A program made the position numbers and the translations under genes. Positions 11,826 to 25,083 of a stretch of 64,000 bases of DNA are shown piece by piece (the stretch's first letter is position 1; every line of letters starts with the position of its first letter). Under the pieces are notes generated by a model that saw only the letters and a list, made by a program, of their open reading frames with translations, did not search any database and was not told the origin of the DNA. The stretch spans positions 60,974,930 to 61,038,929 of the forward strand of contig JANCRA010000001.1 of assembly GCA_024362935.1 (NCBI GenBank), written 5' to 3'. This DNA is from Setophaga petechia. Its lineage: Eukaryota; Chordata; Aves; Passeriformes; Parulidae.

Positions 11826-13740
11826 GGCAGGCTCTGGTGGAAAGGTCAGGATGTTACTGAGCTGGGGTGGAAAGGCAGTGATAGTGATTGTTGTACCAAT
11901 ATTCACTTGGAACTATGCAGATATTCTGATGGACCTTCAGATGTTTTTGGCACTTGTGTGGTGTTTGCATCTGCCATGAAAAAGCCCCACTCATTCCTCA
12001 TACCTGCTCTATGTGCCCAAAGAAGAGGCAGTGCCCTTCATTCATCCCTGTTCTGTGCTGCTTGGAACTCACATTCCAATGTGGTGAATTCATTGTGTCT
12101 TACAGTGCTACAGCCTGGCTGCACCAAACTGGCTGAGGGTAAAATATTTCAGTGCAGTGATTAGCAAAGCTTTGTTCCAGAAGGTTTTCCTGCACAGGAT
12201 ATGATGTATAGATGACCTCAAGTAAAGAAGAAAAAAGAATATTAATACAATGGGAAAGCACACATGGGAAGCAGAATAACCGTTCTGATCAATAGTGGAG
12301 AGAGAAAATGTGGGACAAATAATTCAGTAGAAAGTCAGTTTTGGCAAGTGAGAGAGGCAGACACCCGAGCAAAGGCCTTACAGACACTGACATGTGGGTG
12401 CTGCAAACAGAACCAGTGCAGAAATAAACCAGGGTAGGTGTAAAAATGCAGGATTTGGATGTGGAGCAATCAGAGTTTTGAGTTAAAGCTCAATCTCACC
12501 CTGCAAGCTGGACAGGAGTTGGTGTGCACATGAGTTCAGCCTTCCATGGACAGAAGAAGGGGGAATAAAGAGGATCTGTCTTTTTGAAGCATTTGGGATG
12601 CACCCTGTGTGCTGGAGAATAAACATAAGGAATTTCAAGGTATCATTCTGATTAAATGAATGGAAGTAGTATGGTAGGGTTTTAATTTGCAGCTTAATTT
12701 TAAAAATGAAACAACAAATACAAAACTGCAGAGGTGGGGGAGGTTGTTTGTAGGGGTTTTGTTTGCTTTAGGAAGGATATTTTCTTTCCCCCAGTTTGGG
12801 CTACAGATGGGTCTCGTGGGATTTGCCTTCTGGCATATGGGAGATATTCAGGCTTTCAGCTTTCATTACCACTTTGTTCATTATTGTGCCTTGAGGAGCT
12901 ATAAATAACACATGGCTAATTTGTGAATATGGCACATTCCAGGGGATGTGTGTATTTTAACCAGGGCACCTTCTGACATTTGGTAATTGGTTTGCAGATT
13001 TGTTATATAATTTCATGAGCATTAAGTTGCTAAGAGGAAAAAATCTAAATTTATGTGATCCAAAATCTGCCCTCATTGCACCCTTAGAGCAGCTGTGCTC
13101 CTTCCAGGTCTGAGGACAGATTTTAAGTCAACAAGCACATCAACTGACATCTATTTTTTCATTTCTTGCAGTTTTAGTAAAGCAGTAGTTACATTCCTCA
13201 CAGCATCCTTCTTTCAATTAAAGTTTTTCTCTGTGTGTGTATATCACTGAACAGCTCCTAAGATGCAGGCAGATTTTGTCTGGTGAGAAATGAGGTTTTG
13301 TTGGAAGGTGCCTGTTTGATATTGGGTGTGTTTTGGATGTTAGAGTACATCAGTGGCTCTGGCATTTCTGCAGCTGGGCACTGAGAACATCTGCAGGCAG
13401 ATGCTCACGTGCTCCCTTCCCTTAGCTCCTGCCCCAAATTAGCTTTATTTCCAAATCCAGCTGGCTCTCAGGCTGCCTGGTAATCCTGCTGTCCTGGGAC
13501 CTGGGTCAGGACAGGCCTTGGAAATGGGCTGGGGACTGATTTGAGGCTTTGTGTGAGAGGAACCTGTCTGAAACAGCGGCATAGGACATGGATTAATAGA
13601 GAACATTATCTTCCTTTTTTTGTATTACTGGAATCAAAAGTACAGAGCAACTGAACATTTCCCTGATTTCCAAGTTGAGTTGTCAGTGTTTGTTGTCTCC
13701 CTTTCACAAGAGAAGACACCTCTGTGTGCATTCCCACAGT
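11826..13740. other. Single-copy sequence, no gene recognised
   Basis: CpG-poor sequence with short open frames only. I see no repeat, retroelement end or RNA gene. Confidence 0.5.
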
Positions 13741-13984
13741 GCCCTGGCTTCCCTGGCTGTGCCATTCCCAGCCAGGGAACGCTGCAGCCGCAGCTGGGGC
13801 TGCCATTGCTGTCCCTGCCCCCGAGACAAAGGCGCCGTGGGGCGGGAGCGGCTGCCAGGGAGCAGCCAGGGCACGAGAGCAGCTCCTGGCAGGATCCCTG
13901 CCTTTGTTCCCCAGTGCCAGAAATGGGCCCTGCTTCAGAGCGGCCATGGCTCTCTGCCCTACTCTGAGTCAGGCCTGGGTAATG
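13741..13984. promoter_or_regulatory. Small GC-rich, CpG-containing block beside the YY1-like array
   Basis: GC content rises locally and CpGs appear (for example GGCGCCGTGGGGCGGGAGCG near 13830) in a neighbourhood otherwise nearly free of CpG. It abuts the CCATTTTG array immediately to the right. The pairing suggests a small promoter or regulatory island. No TATA box or clear first exon is visible, so this is inference only. Confidence 0.3.
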
Positions 13985-14192
13985 CCGCCATTTTGTGTCG
14001 GTCTGTGGGGCACTCCGCCATTTTGTGTCCGTCTGTGGGGCACTCCACCATTTTGAGTGAGACTGTGGAACACTCTGCCATTTTGTGTCAGGGCATGGGT
14101 TACTCAGTCATTTTGTCCAGCCATGGGATTAGTTTACCATTTTGTGTTAGGCTGTGAGTTACTCTGTCATTTCTTGTGTGGACAGAGGCTGG
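13985..14192. repeat. Seven-unit ~30-bp tandem array with CCATTTTG cores
   Basis: The first four units are exactly 30 bp (starts 13985, 14015, 14045, 14075). Three more diverged units of 28-31 bp follow. Units 1 and 2 begin CCGCCATTTTGTGTC and differ from each other by one base; similarity falls to the right. Five of seven units keep CCATTTTG. The first two match the reverse complement of the YY1 site (AAAATGGCGGC). Because the unit is divisible by three, a repeated peptide appears in one + frame; I regard that as incidental. Confidence 0.9.
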
Positions 14193-17100
14193 ATAAGGCC
14201 CAAGGGCTGAGGTGTCTCATAAGAGTTAGAACATCCTAGAGCTGCTCCTTTGGCTTCCTTTGGCCCTCCATGTCTTTGCTTCCCAAGTGGTAATGTTATT
14301 TACAAGTGCGTTGTTCTACAGTTCCTGTAACTTTTGGATTGGAATCCTGGCATGTGAACAGCAAGTAATATGGCCTAGAAACTGAAGTGAGGTCCATAAC
14401 CTGGGAGCCTGCACAGGGATGTGTGGGCACTGGGGACTTGTACCCTCCACATTATGAGCTGTGGATAATGGATAACATCAGACAACTGATGTTAGGAGGG
14501 GATTAGGAGGGGAGGAAAGAAGATCAGCCTGGATCTGGAATTCAGAGGATTGCTATGTTTCTGTTACATTTTTCAAGTTCTTCTACTTAAGCAGTGCAGT
14601 ATTAGTGCATATAGAACTGATGCCTTGTGAAACAGAAATATGGCAGAAGTTCACTGAAACATCCCTATTTCCTCTTCCTGATCTGAGTCTGGTTTTGTTG
14701 CAGCACATATCCCATCATCCCAAGCTGCTGCACTGAGTGCAAAGGTGAGATTTGCCTGCCTGGCCAAATGTCCCCGCTGTCCCTGCGTGTCTCTGGCTGC
14801 CCTGTGTGCTGAAGAGCAGAGTCACCTGTGCCTTTTTGTGACATTGGAAATGCCAAGCTCCTGCCATGGATGTTGCCATGTGTCGCTGCAGCAGGGATTG
14901 AGGCAACTTGGGCCATAGGAGGCCAGCTCAGACCAGGCAAGGCACCAACATTTTACCTTTCCTATCCAGAGCTTTACCTCTCCTGGCACGTTGGAAACCC
15001 TCCCAGGCTCCAGCTGGTATCTGCCTTGTGCAGAATGCTGCTGGAGCTGCAGGACATTTTACATCAATGCATCAGAGCCAGGAGGAGGGAGGGGGTGCCT
15101 GGAACCCTGTGTGCTGTGGGGCAGGGACACAGGAAGGGCTCTCTCATTCCCTCAGGGAAGGTGAGTGACAACAGTGCTGTGCAGTATTGCCCAGAAGGAG
15201 TCACAGTTACTTTCCTGTTGCTAGGTGGAGATCCTTGAACGTGTCTGCAGCCTGTGGCTTGGGAACAAAAGGTGTTTTTGCAGGGTCTGATGGGGTCACA
15301 GCTCTCCTGCTGACCCAAGCTCCTGGCCTCTCCTGTTGAATTCTGGAACCAGGCCCTGCTCCCTTGGGCTGAAGTGTGCTGCAGCCCTGCTGGCAGTGTG
15401 TGAGGCCATCAGCTCTCCCAGATCCTGGTCCATGTGGGCACGTGGGTCTCTTCCCAGAGGCTGTTTGTGCCAGGCAGGCAGGCAGGGCTTCCCTCAGGCT
15501 CCTGGGATGTGGTCCTTGCCTCAGGAGGGTGTCTCCTGCAGAAGGGGCTGCGCTGCAGTGCAGAAGGGCCTTGTTGGGGCACCTTGGTGTTGTTACATGG
15601 GCTCTTGGCTCCTGCTCACAGTGCTGGGGTTGGCCTTTTAATGAGTCCAGAGAAATGCCAGTAAAAAAATCAGTCTGGGTTTTTCCTTGAGGAAAAGGCA
15701 GTGTTGATAACAATGCTTTGAAAACAGCTTTTGTCAGTTTTTGTCATCTTTGAACACATCCAAGCAGTCACTGAGGGGTTATACTGGGCTGGCTTCAGCT
15801 GTGCAATGCTGGAACTTGAAATGCTCTGGGGTTTGGTACTTTTTACTGCATATGGTCATAAAATAGAGACTTTCCCATAAAGCAGATTAGGGAGGATCTT
15901 TGATACCTTCCATTCAAAGAGCAGCTCTTCCAGAGGGTGAGCATTAACAAGATGTAGTGTCACATTTTCCTGACAGGGTTCTGCCTGAGCAGATCATTAG
16001 GGGAAAGGATCAAAGGCACTTCCTCCTGTTACATTTCAGGTGGACGTGAGTGGCACTGGCAAACAAGCTCAAGTAGCAAACTCCACAGGAGGGGAAGCTC
16101 ACTCCTCCCACCCATCTATCCTTTACATTTCTTTCAGTGAGTCACAAACTTGGGGAGTTTCAAAGGAGTTATGTTTTAATAAAACTGCAAGCGCTGATAT
16201 AGCTCTGATGAGAGACTTGGACATCAGAAGAGATGTTGGTTCTCCTTCATTTCTAGGGAGCAAGGCCCAAATACCATGTTAAACAATTAAGTGTTTAATT
16301 CTGACTGGCTTTCCAGTAATCTCCTTGGTCTGGAATTGCTTTTGCTTTTTCATAAGGGTTACTTATCTAAAAAAAAGAATAAATTAATAAATTGTCTATA
16401 CATTTTTAGCCAGTGCAGTAAACCAGGAAATTTTACTTTGTAAATTTGACTAAAGTAGATTGGTAATTTATTTAATTCTAATTTATTCACTTAATTAAAA
16501 ATTCTAAATGTTACCAAATTAGAAGGCTGATTTAACATGTAAACCTTCTCTGCTTTGTGTCTGCTGGTAGGACACTCTGAGCTTTCTTCCCTGGATACAA
16601 AATTTGTAGCCTAGAGCCCAAGGGCACAGGGCTTAGATCCTGGTCTCAGGGTGCTCTGCAGGCAGGAAAGGCCCTTCCACTGCTGGATGAAACCTGCTGA
16701 ACCTGTTGGATTGCCATCACTCACACTGATCTCAGAGTGGGAGCAGCTCCTTGTGCAGCTCAGAAACAGCAAGAGCTGCACCCAAGTTAAATGGTGTTAC
16801 ACAATAACATGGTAAGGCATGCATCCACAGTGCTTCTCAAACTTTTTACAGATCCTCCAGCACATCTGAAGCGTTTGACAGAAAAGAATAGGCAAGGGCA
16901 ACAATGATTGATCCATATTTTTAAGAAAAATATTGAAGCCATATTTCCACCAGGGCTTCAGACAGACATTGATGTATTTATGGAGAAAGAGCCCGTGAGC
17001 GCCAGCCTTGGCATCCCTAAAAATGTATCTGCTGCAGGAATTTACAGCTGGGATGGAAGATTCATAGCTGCTCCCTTTATTTATTGCAAACAGCTCTTGC

Positions 17101-20100
17101 AGCTGAGTAAAGGCATAAATATGAAATTAAATCACAAAAACTCCTTTGAAGTAGTGCTGAGGGTACTTTCTAAACCTGCGGGTCCAGGACAACTTAAAAC
17201 TGATGTTGAAACACAATTGAGATAAAGAGCATTTACTGATCCATTATTCCATCCCTTTACAGCTAGCATGTGAAATCACAGATTACTGGGGATTGTGTGC
17301 TGTGTTCTTATAGGGAATGCTTACCAGGAGGGCTCAAGGGCAGCATAGAGGGCTCAAGGTTAGATAGAGGTGCATCCATGAATTTTCTTTTTTGTGATTT
17401 ATGGCTTTCATGCCACTGTAAACTTATTTTTATTGTTTATTTTACCAGCGCGTGTGTGAGAGAATTTTATATGCTCTTGAAAAAGCTCCATAAAGAGCAA
17501 TAGGCTGTGGTGGGGGTTCTCTGGGGCACAGACAGGGGTGTGAATGGCAGTGTTAGGTTAAAGTTCTTTGTACATTTTTAGGTCACTGCAGATATTTGAA
17601 GTGGCTGCTTCTCCATGGGCCAGGGACCATGAGAGAGCAGAGCAGGCAGGAGAAAGGGGCCAAACACAGCCCATCCCCAGGAGCAATTGGTGTTCATGTG
17701 TTAGTTTGGGTAATGATGATCCTTAGTTTCTACACAGCAAGTGTTCATCTCCACATCTTGTAGCTCCTTGTCTCAATTCTGCAGGTCGCCAAACTGATTC
17801 ATTACACTAGCAGCAATAGTATAATTAGTGCTGGTTATTCTCTGAGCTTTTTCTTCTTTAATCATCTGTTTAATTGGAACTAAATCCCTGTTTATCAAAT
17901 AGTGTAGGTTTTAGCATCTGAAGACAGTGGATTTTGTCTTTCCACCTTGAACTCAGGCATTGTTATAAAAGCTTTGGGAATACTTCTGTGGGATTATACT
18001 GATTATAACTGGATCAGGATTTGGCAATTTTTAGTATCTGCTCATTTGTCAAATGTTTTGATGTTATAGTGAGTGCTTTCCTTAAAAGTCTAGGAGAAAG
18101 AGATGAAGAATAAACAGGCTAGACACCCTTATAAATGAGGTGCCATATTTACAGTTACTCCACAGCAGAATCCATGTGAGATGATGAGGGAGAATATCCT
18201 GAGGAGCAACCTGGAGAAGTTTGAATAGTCTTTAATAAGGAGCTGTCAGAATAAAAGCAAATACATGGAAGCAATGTGTGACTGTTTCTCAAAACATCTG
18301 AAGGAATAAGGACTGTGCCATACTTGTGCACGAGGTACTCTTTGTGTTATCACAGAGTGGTTATGGACAGGACAGAAGAGAAGACAAGGAACGCCTGGAG
18401 CAGTGGTGGAATGGCCTAAGAAAGGGAAGCCAGTCACGCTTGCTTCACCTCAAATCTCTCAGTAGGTCAGGAGCTGACAGTTCTTACCCTTCATTCAGCT
18501 GCTGCTGGGGCCTTCTGCTTCCTTCCCCTCCCCAAACCCCCACACACTGCTGTGAAATGGTTACTAATGATGATGAACAGGGTGTTTTTCTAGTTTAAAC
18601 TCCCTCGGTATGAAGATCTTTCTCCTTCTGTCATTCTCTAACTACTTCAAAAGCCAATGTAATCCTTTGTCATTCACGAGCTCTGGGCATTTTGCCCACT
18701 GGGATCTTTTTTCCTTCCCCATTTTGGTAGCTGCAGCACATCTTGTCTAAGTGAAAGGAGCACAAGGGAGAAAAGTCCCTCTTGATCCCAGCCCAGTGCT
18801 TAGGAAAGGGACCTGCTGCAGATGCTCACTGATTGTTTGTCCCACAGATTGGAACAGGAAGGGCTTGGGCTGTGCCAGGAACATTTCTGTGGCTGTAACC
18901 CCAGTGTCCCCACGAGCTGCTGCAGCCAGTGAGGCTGTGCAGCCCCTCACACTCTCGCCTGTGTGCAGGGGTGCCCCAGGCCCTCTGCAGGCACTGCTGC
19001 ACCCCTGGCCTTGGCCTGCCCAGCTGTGCATCTCCAGTGGGTTTGGGCTGCATTTAACCTGGGTGCTCAAGGTGTTCCCATGATTCTACAGCTAAAGATG
19101 TGCTTAATCTTTCCTCTGTGTGGGAAAAAATCCTCTTTTTTATGGTGGTTCATCTTGATTTAACATTACCATATGCTGTTGATCACTTGTTTAAGTTGCA
19201 TTAATGTAAAATGTTGTAGTTTGGTTTCAGTGACATTATGGAGTAGGGGTGGTGCATGATTTGTAATAGATGATGTGTGACTGCACTCCCTGCAGATTTA
19301 GCATGAATTTATTTTTACTAGAGGAGAAATACATGCCTGATGAACAAGTTTCTAGAGAGAAAGAAGTGCTCATTGTCTAGTCATGATCTTTCCTTCTTAT
19401 TTTCCATGACTGTGAAGCTCCATTCTTGGGTGTAATGCAAACTGAAATCCCAAGCTGTGATTCCATCCCAGTGCAATTCTGACTCTGAAGCTGGAGTTCA
19501 CATTTCAGGCTGATGTTCTCTCACCAGGTCACTGCAGAGAAAACAGAGAGCACTGAGATGGGAAACAAGCGGGAGATGGTTCACAGGTGGCCTTTTTTCT
19601 TCCTCCTGACCTTCCAAATCTATGATGCTGCTGAGTTTTAAAGGACAAGCTGTGAGAGGCACCTAAAATGACATCATTAGATTCTATTAGCCTTTTAGAT
19701 AATTTTTATAATATTTCTAACCTTTCCAATTGCAGTAAATTACCTGGGCTCTGTTGTGCTTTGAGGGTTTTTTATTAGATTTCACATAAAACCATGTTAA
19801 CTTCTTTGGTTCTGTTAGTCCCTGCTACTAACAGCATTTCATGGTCACCTGTTGTGCTCCTTCCCACAGCTGGCAGCAGTGAAACACAGGCAGTACCCCA
19901 AACACCTCCATCTCTACCCGTGGCCTGAAGTGCTGGAGGAAATGGGTGTCAGTTGTAGCAGAGTCCTTTGGTTTTTCCACAGTTGCTGCCACTTTGTGAT
20001 TTGGGTTTGGAAAGGCCTTTTGGCTGTGGCAGTGAGCAGTGCTGGCAGGATGTGGGTTATGGATGGCTGGGCAGGGGTTTGTTCCTGTCGGTGTGAAATG

Positions 20101-23100
20101 AGACCCAGCACAGAGCAGATGCCGAGGGGAGAGCCCTGAGCTGTCTCATGGCTCTGGGTGGGCACTGAACTCAGGCTGGGGGCACAGCTGGGGGCAGGCC
20201 AGGTTATCCCTGCATCCATCCCCTGCCTGCTGCCACCAAAGTGGGAGCCACTTCCAAGGGAAACAGGGAAACTCCCTCAGCATCAGCTGGGCACTGGAAG
20301 CACAGGTGGGAGAAAAAAGTGTTACCAATCTGTCAGCCTAGGAAAGGCAAAAATAAGAGAACTATTGATTTTTTAACATCATTGGAATCAGTAATGGATC
20401 ACTTCCTTGTGAGAAATGACCCGTCCTGGTCCTTTCCAATCCTGTTACTTTTGTAATGAGTTTCTATTAGGTAACCTATTTTCTGTAAATTATAGCCCAG
20501 ATTTCTCAACAGATAGCAAACCATCTTCTCAGTAAGAATACCCATTTAATTTCTTATTTCCACTTGGAAAAAACACACTTTGCAGTAAAGTAAGAGTTGT
20601 AAGGGAAGTGATATTTAAAACAGAATTATGGATATAAAAATGTTCTTTGCAAACCTTGGGTAGGTTTTCTTCCTTGTGGTACAAATTGTTCCACTTAAAC
20701 CTATTCTCTAATCTTCCCCATTTAGGACTTGATGGCAAAGTCCACTGGTGAGGTGGTGAAGACACATTACTGGGTTTGATTCTGTCTCTGAGGCTGATGG
20801 GTTTTAGCTGCCTGTGATTGTCTCTGCATTCCTTTGTGTCTTCCTATGATTTTACAGTTTAGGTCACTGGATTTTTCATTGAGGGTGGAGGTGTTACATT
20901 GAATGTTTTGGCTATTTTTGTTCTGCCTGGTCAAATGCTTCATTAAACCTCTGTTTTCTAGTCCTTTCTGTGAACTATTCTGCTCAAAATTCCAGCATTA
21001 ACCATACATGACAGAAGGACAACTTCTAAAAGAGTGACATCAGAGGGATTTGTTCTCAGCCTCTCTCAACTCTAAAAAAACCTTTTTATTGTTCTCCAAA
21101 TAATTCTGGCATTACACAAAAGGGGTCACATAAAAAACACGTTGTGTTTTACCAAAGGTGCAGCATCTTTTTATGATATTAATGTGCAGCTTAATGAGAG
21201 AGCACTGCAATAGGATCAGCCCCATTAATTTGTAGAGCTGTGTTCTGTACATTGTCAGCTCTGGAAGAGAAGCAGAACAGGTTTAGAGCTGATCTTTCAC
21301 CTGCACCCCAGATCCCTTAGGTCTAGTTCTGGTATGAATAACAAAAGGTTTGGTTATGAAAAACAAAAGGTTTTAGCTGTTGCTTTCAATCAACTATTTA
21401 CTATACCCTGATTACAAGGAATATTTGGAATTACACAGAAACCTTCATGCACCACCTTCTCTCAATGCCTCAGAGCTTGCTATTTCATTCTTTCAATTGT
21501 TCTTATTGTATGTGTAAGGGGAATCATGCACATGGTGAGTTCAGCTTTGATCCATATCGGCTGTGGCATCAACATCTCCTTCCCTCAGTTCCCTCTTTCA
21601 GCTCATACAGCTGAAAATGTTTATTCCTCAGCAGAGCAGAGTAACCAAAGCCCTCTGAGTCTGTGCAGGCACAGCTGGCTTTGTACCTCTGCCCTGGGCT
21701 CAGATATTTTGGGCTGTGTTAATATTTTATGGTGTTAAAACAATTTCTTTATCTGATGGAATTCCTGTGGGATATCCTGCAGGATAATAATAAGGCTGGG
21801 TAATTCCATCCAATCACTGCAGGGCTAAAGAAGAAAAAAAGAGGATGCAGTTACTGAGCAAGGCTCCATCCTGTGGATGGCTCCAGGAGCATGCCAGGAT
21901 TCAAAGGCCCACGGCAGCAACGAGTGAAGCATGCCACTGAAATCTTATTCCAGGTTTCTGTAGGGTTTTGGCACAGCTTTAATGTTTTAATTGAAAGGAG
22001 ACCCTAAGTGTGACACAGGGAATTGCTGCTGCTGAATTTTCATGTTATCCAGAGGGTGCCAACAAGGGATATGGAACAGATGCAGCCTTCTCAGAGTAGA
22101 TGAACCAACAGAGTAAAACTTTATTAAATGAAAGATCTAAAATATTTTGTATAACAAAGCTAGTTTTGTGCAGTTAGGAAGTCCCAGCGTCTAATCCCCA
22201 CTACTGAGAGGCTGAGGAAGAATTACCAGGTGAACAGCCAATTCTCAGTATGAGAGAATTCTGGGCTTTGTGTATTTGCACCCCACTCCTGTGACCTCTC
22301 TGATCAGAGGCAGAAACCCCCTCGCACCAAAGGGGTTTGGTCCTGCTCTGTCCTCCCCTGCCCTGCCCCTTCCTCTCCCCTGTCCTGTCCTGCCCTGCCC
22401 TCCTTAGGGCAGGAGCTGCCACTTAAACACTGCCCAGGGGGATTTGATCCTAAGGATCCTTCAGGCTTAAGAGCAGGGAGAGGAGAGTTCCAGCCTTGAA
22501 GGAAGTCATGGGTGAACAACTGTGCAGGGGGACTCTACCATGGTTTTAGGAGAGAACAGGATTGTTGGATGTGACCTTTACAAAATGGACTCTGGGGATC
22601 AAATTAAGGGGGAGCTGCCAAGGGCAGTGCAGCTCAAAGGGTGACCCTGGCCCGTGGCTGAGGCAGGGAGGGTCAGGGAAGAGCTTCCTGAGCAAGTGAA
22701 GGGGGAGATGTGATGTCAGAGGATGAGAATGGTCAAAATAATGCATAACTTGAGTTCATGGCTGCCTGTGCTGAAAGAACAGTGCCTGGTCCCGTGCCTA
22801 TGGATATTCAGAGCATGGCTTTGGTGCAGCTCCTGGGAGAAGCTGGCACTGCCCTGGGATTGCTCTGCCTCACTGCAGGAATGGTCCTCACACGGCCTCC
22901 CAGGCTGGCTCCAAGCTGAGCATTGTCCCCTGCAGTCCAGGAGGTGAGGAACAGCAAACAGTCCCCTCTTGTACCTCCCTGTGGGCAGCACCACTGATCC
23001 CCAGCACAGGAGCACAGGCTCTGCTGCCAGCTCTGCCACTGGAATTTTCCTGAAAGGCTGCAGCTACCTCAGAATTCCTCACTGGAAAGTGACTGCAGTG

Positions 23101-24942
23101 TAATGCAGCAGCTCTGCTGCTCTGGAGTTTTGCTTAGCACCACGTGTTTTTATATCCCATCCTAACAAGATAAAAGAGGTTATGGATGAGCAAAGAGAAC
23201 AACATAGGGGGTTTTATGTAGCAGTTGTTAAAATTAGTGCTCCTACTTCACAGAAATTTGTAACAACCATTTTCTGTGTGTTCCACGTTACGCTTCTTTT
23301 TTCCCCTCTCCTTTGTGCACCACAAAGCAAGAAACTCCTCTCCCTCTTGCCATTTATCTTCTCAATCCTTTTTCTTAGGGGATAGAAGAGAAAATGCAAA
23401 AAAGATTTATGAAAAGCAGAACATCCTTTGAACATTTGCATTCCATTAAACCCAGCAGAACCAGGAAAAAATCCAAAATATTGTCAGTCCTGAGGTATCA
23501 CCCCATCTTCCTTTTTGAATTAAAAGACATATCCAGATCTACTATCTCTCCCTTTAGCAGAGCTGAAACTTGGGAGAAAATGTTTGGAACCACCAAGTCT
23601 CAGGGAAATCTACAGAATTCAAAGCCCTCATCTCTCAGGAGTCTGTGCCTGAACCCATGACACAATTTGGTCTTATTTTTGACAAAAGACTTCAGAAATT
23701 TTAGATTACAAGCCTGATGATTTATATCCTGATATTTTTTTCTCCAACTGCATTAATTGCTTCAAGTTTCTGAACCTGACAGAGCAACTGAGTCATTTAT
23801 TTTTAAACATAAATAGGGAGAAGCTGTTTTTTAGCATTTCTATTTTCTTCTCCAAAAGGCATGTAACATCAGCACATCTGGACAAATGCAAATCATTTCC
23901 ATGTGAGGACAAGCTGAAATCTGGCATTCTCAGGCAGATGACATTTATCCATCAGCATTCACATACTGCCTTATCAACACACGTAGGCACTTCTGGTTTT
24001 GAAAAGCTTCATTTATCACTTGTTGAATGCTTGAAGCTGAACTGCTCTTGCTGAATAAATTGTTTCTTGGATTCATGGATTCTGACAGTAACTTAAAAAA
24101 AGTGATCAAAAAGCCCTGGCCCACCTGTGTGTGCCTGCTGTGCCACACAGACCCTGGAAGTGGCCTAGAAGCAGCAGGGTGGTGCACTTCCAGTATTCAG
24201 AGTTTATACTGGTCATCACATACTGAGGATGCATATGAAGCACATTAGGAATGAATACTGAAAGTTTCCTGTTTAGCAAAAATTGTAGTTGCTCAACAGG
24301 CACCTTTTGTTTCCTGTTGGTTTTACAATTAGCTGGTTTGTTCCTGAGAAGAATTTCCTCTTCTTCATTTGCAGAAGTCTGTATATCTTTTTTAATCAGC
24401 CAACACACGGATTTGTCTTACAGACAAATGCATTATGTGCTGCATATTTCATCACTGAGTGGCTGCCAGAGATGCATTTCCATATCTGCTCCTCATGAAT
24501 CAGCAGAACACCTCTATAAATCTTCACTCCCTATAAAACTTTTTTAATAGAGGTATATCCTCATTCTGATGCTCTATAATCAGCTTTGTCAGAGACACTG
24601 TGGGCCCTCTTTCCTTAAAATATTGGCTTACTAAAGATTTCAACCACTATTTATAAGCGAGAGAGGGAATCCACATCTTCTATCTAAACTCATTAAAGGA
24701 TGGACAGGCGTTCATAGCTGGGAAATTCTGGCAGAAGAATGATTCCTTTGCAGCAGCCCATGTAGTTAAAGAGAGGATGAACATTGGTAAAAACATCATA
24801 TCCTTCCTCTCCTCTCCCACTCAGTGCAGGAGAGTGAGGAGTCACAGCTGGCAAAGCTGCATTCCCTGGCTGGGCTGGCACAGCCAGCTGGGTCTGCTAC
24901 AAGGGACCAGAACCAGAGGCTCAAACAGCCACAGCAGGACCT
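14193..24942. other. Single-copy sequence, no gene recognised
   Basis: More than 10 kb without a recognisable exon, RNA gene or retroelement. The stretch 16,260-16,545 is strongly AT-rich with many TTAATT words, resembling 7,241-7,740. A C/T-rich run lies at 22,335-22,405. The longest frames (168 codons at 15207-15713 on -, 136 codons at 14828-15238 on +) lack motifs. Confidence 0.5.
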
Positions 24943-25083
24943 GGGACACAGAGCCTGGGAGAGGCTCAGTCAGCCCAGGAATGGGTGCTGGGACACAGAG
25001 CCTGGGAGAGGCTCAGTCAGCCCAGGAATGGGTGCTGGGACACAGAGCCTGGGAGAGGCTCAGTCAGCCCAGGAATGGGTGCT
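24943..25083. repeat. 47-bp minisatellite, three identical copies
   Basis: Three head-to-tail copies of a 47-bp unit start at 24943, 24990 and 25037, each containing GAGGCTCAGTCAGCCCAGGA. I find no differences among them, so the duplications are recent or recently homogenised. As 47 is not divisible by three, each copy shifts frame, which argues against a coding role. Confidence 0.95.

Noticed and set aside
11634..12164. Met-Asp-Gly-Trp and Ile-His-Pro-Ser repeat proteins
   Set aside because: Translation of a tetranucleotide microsatellite.
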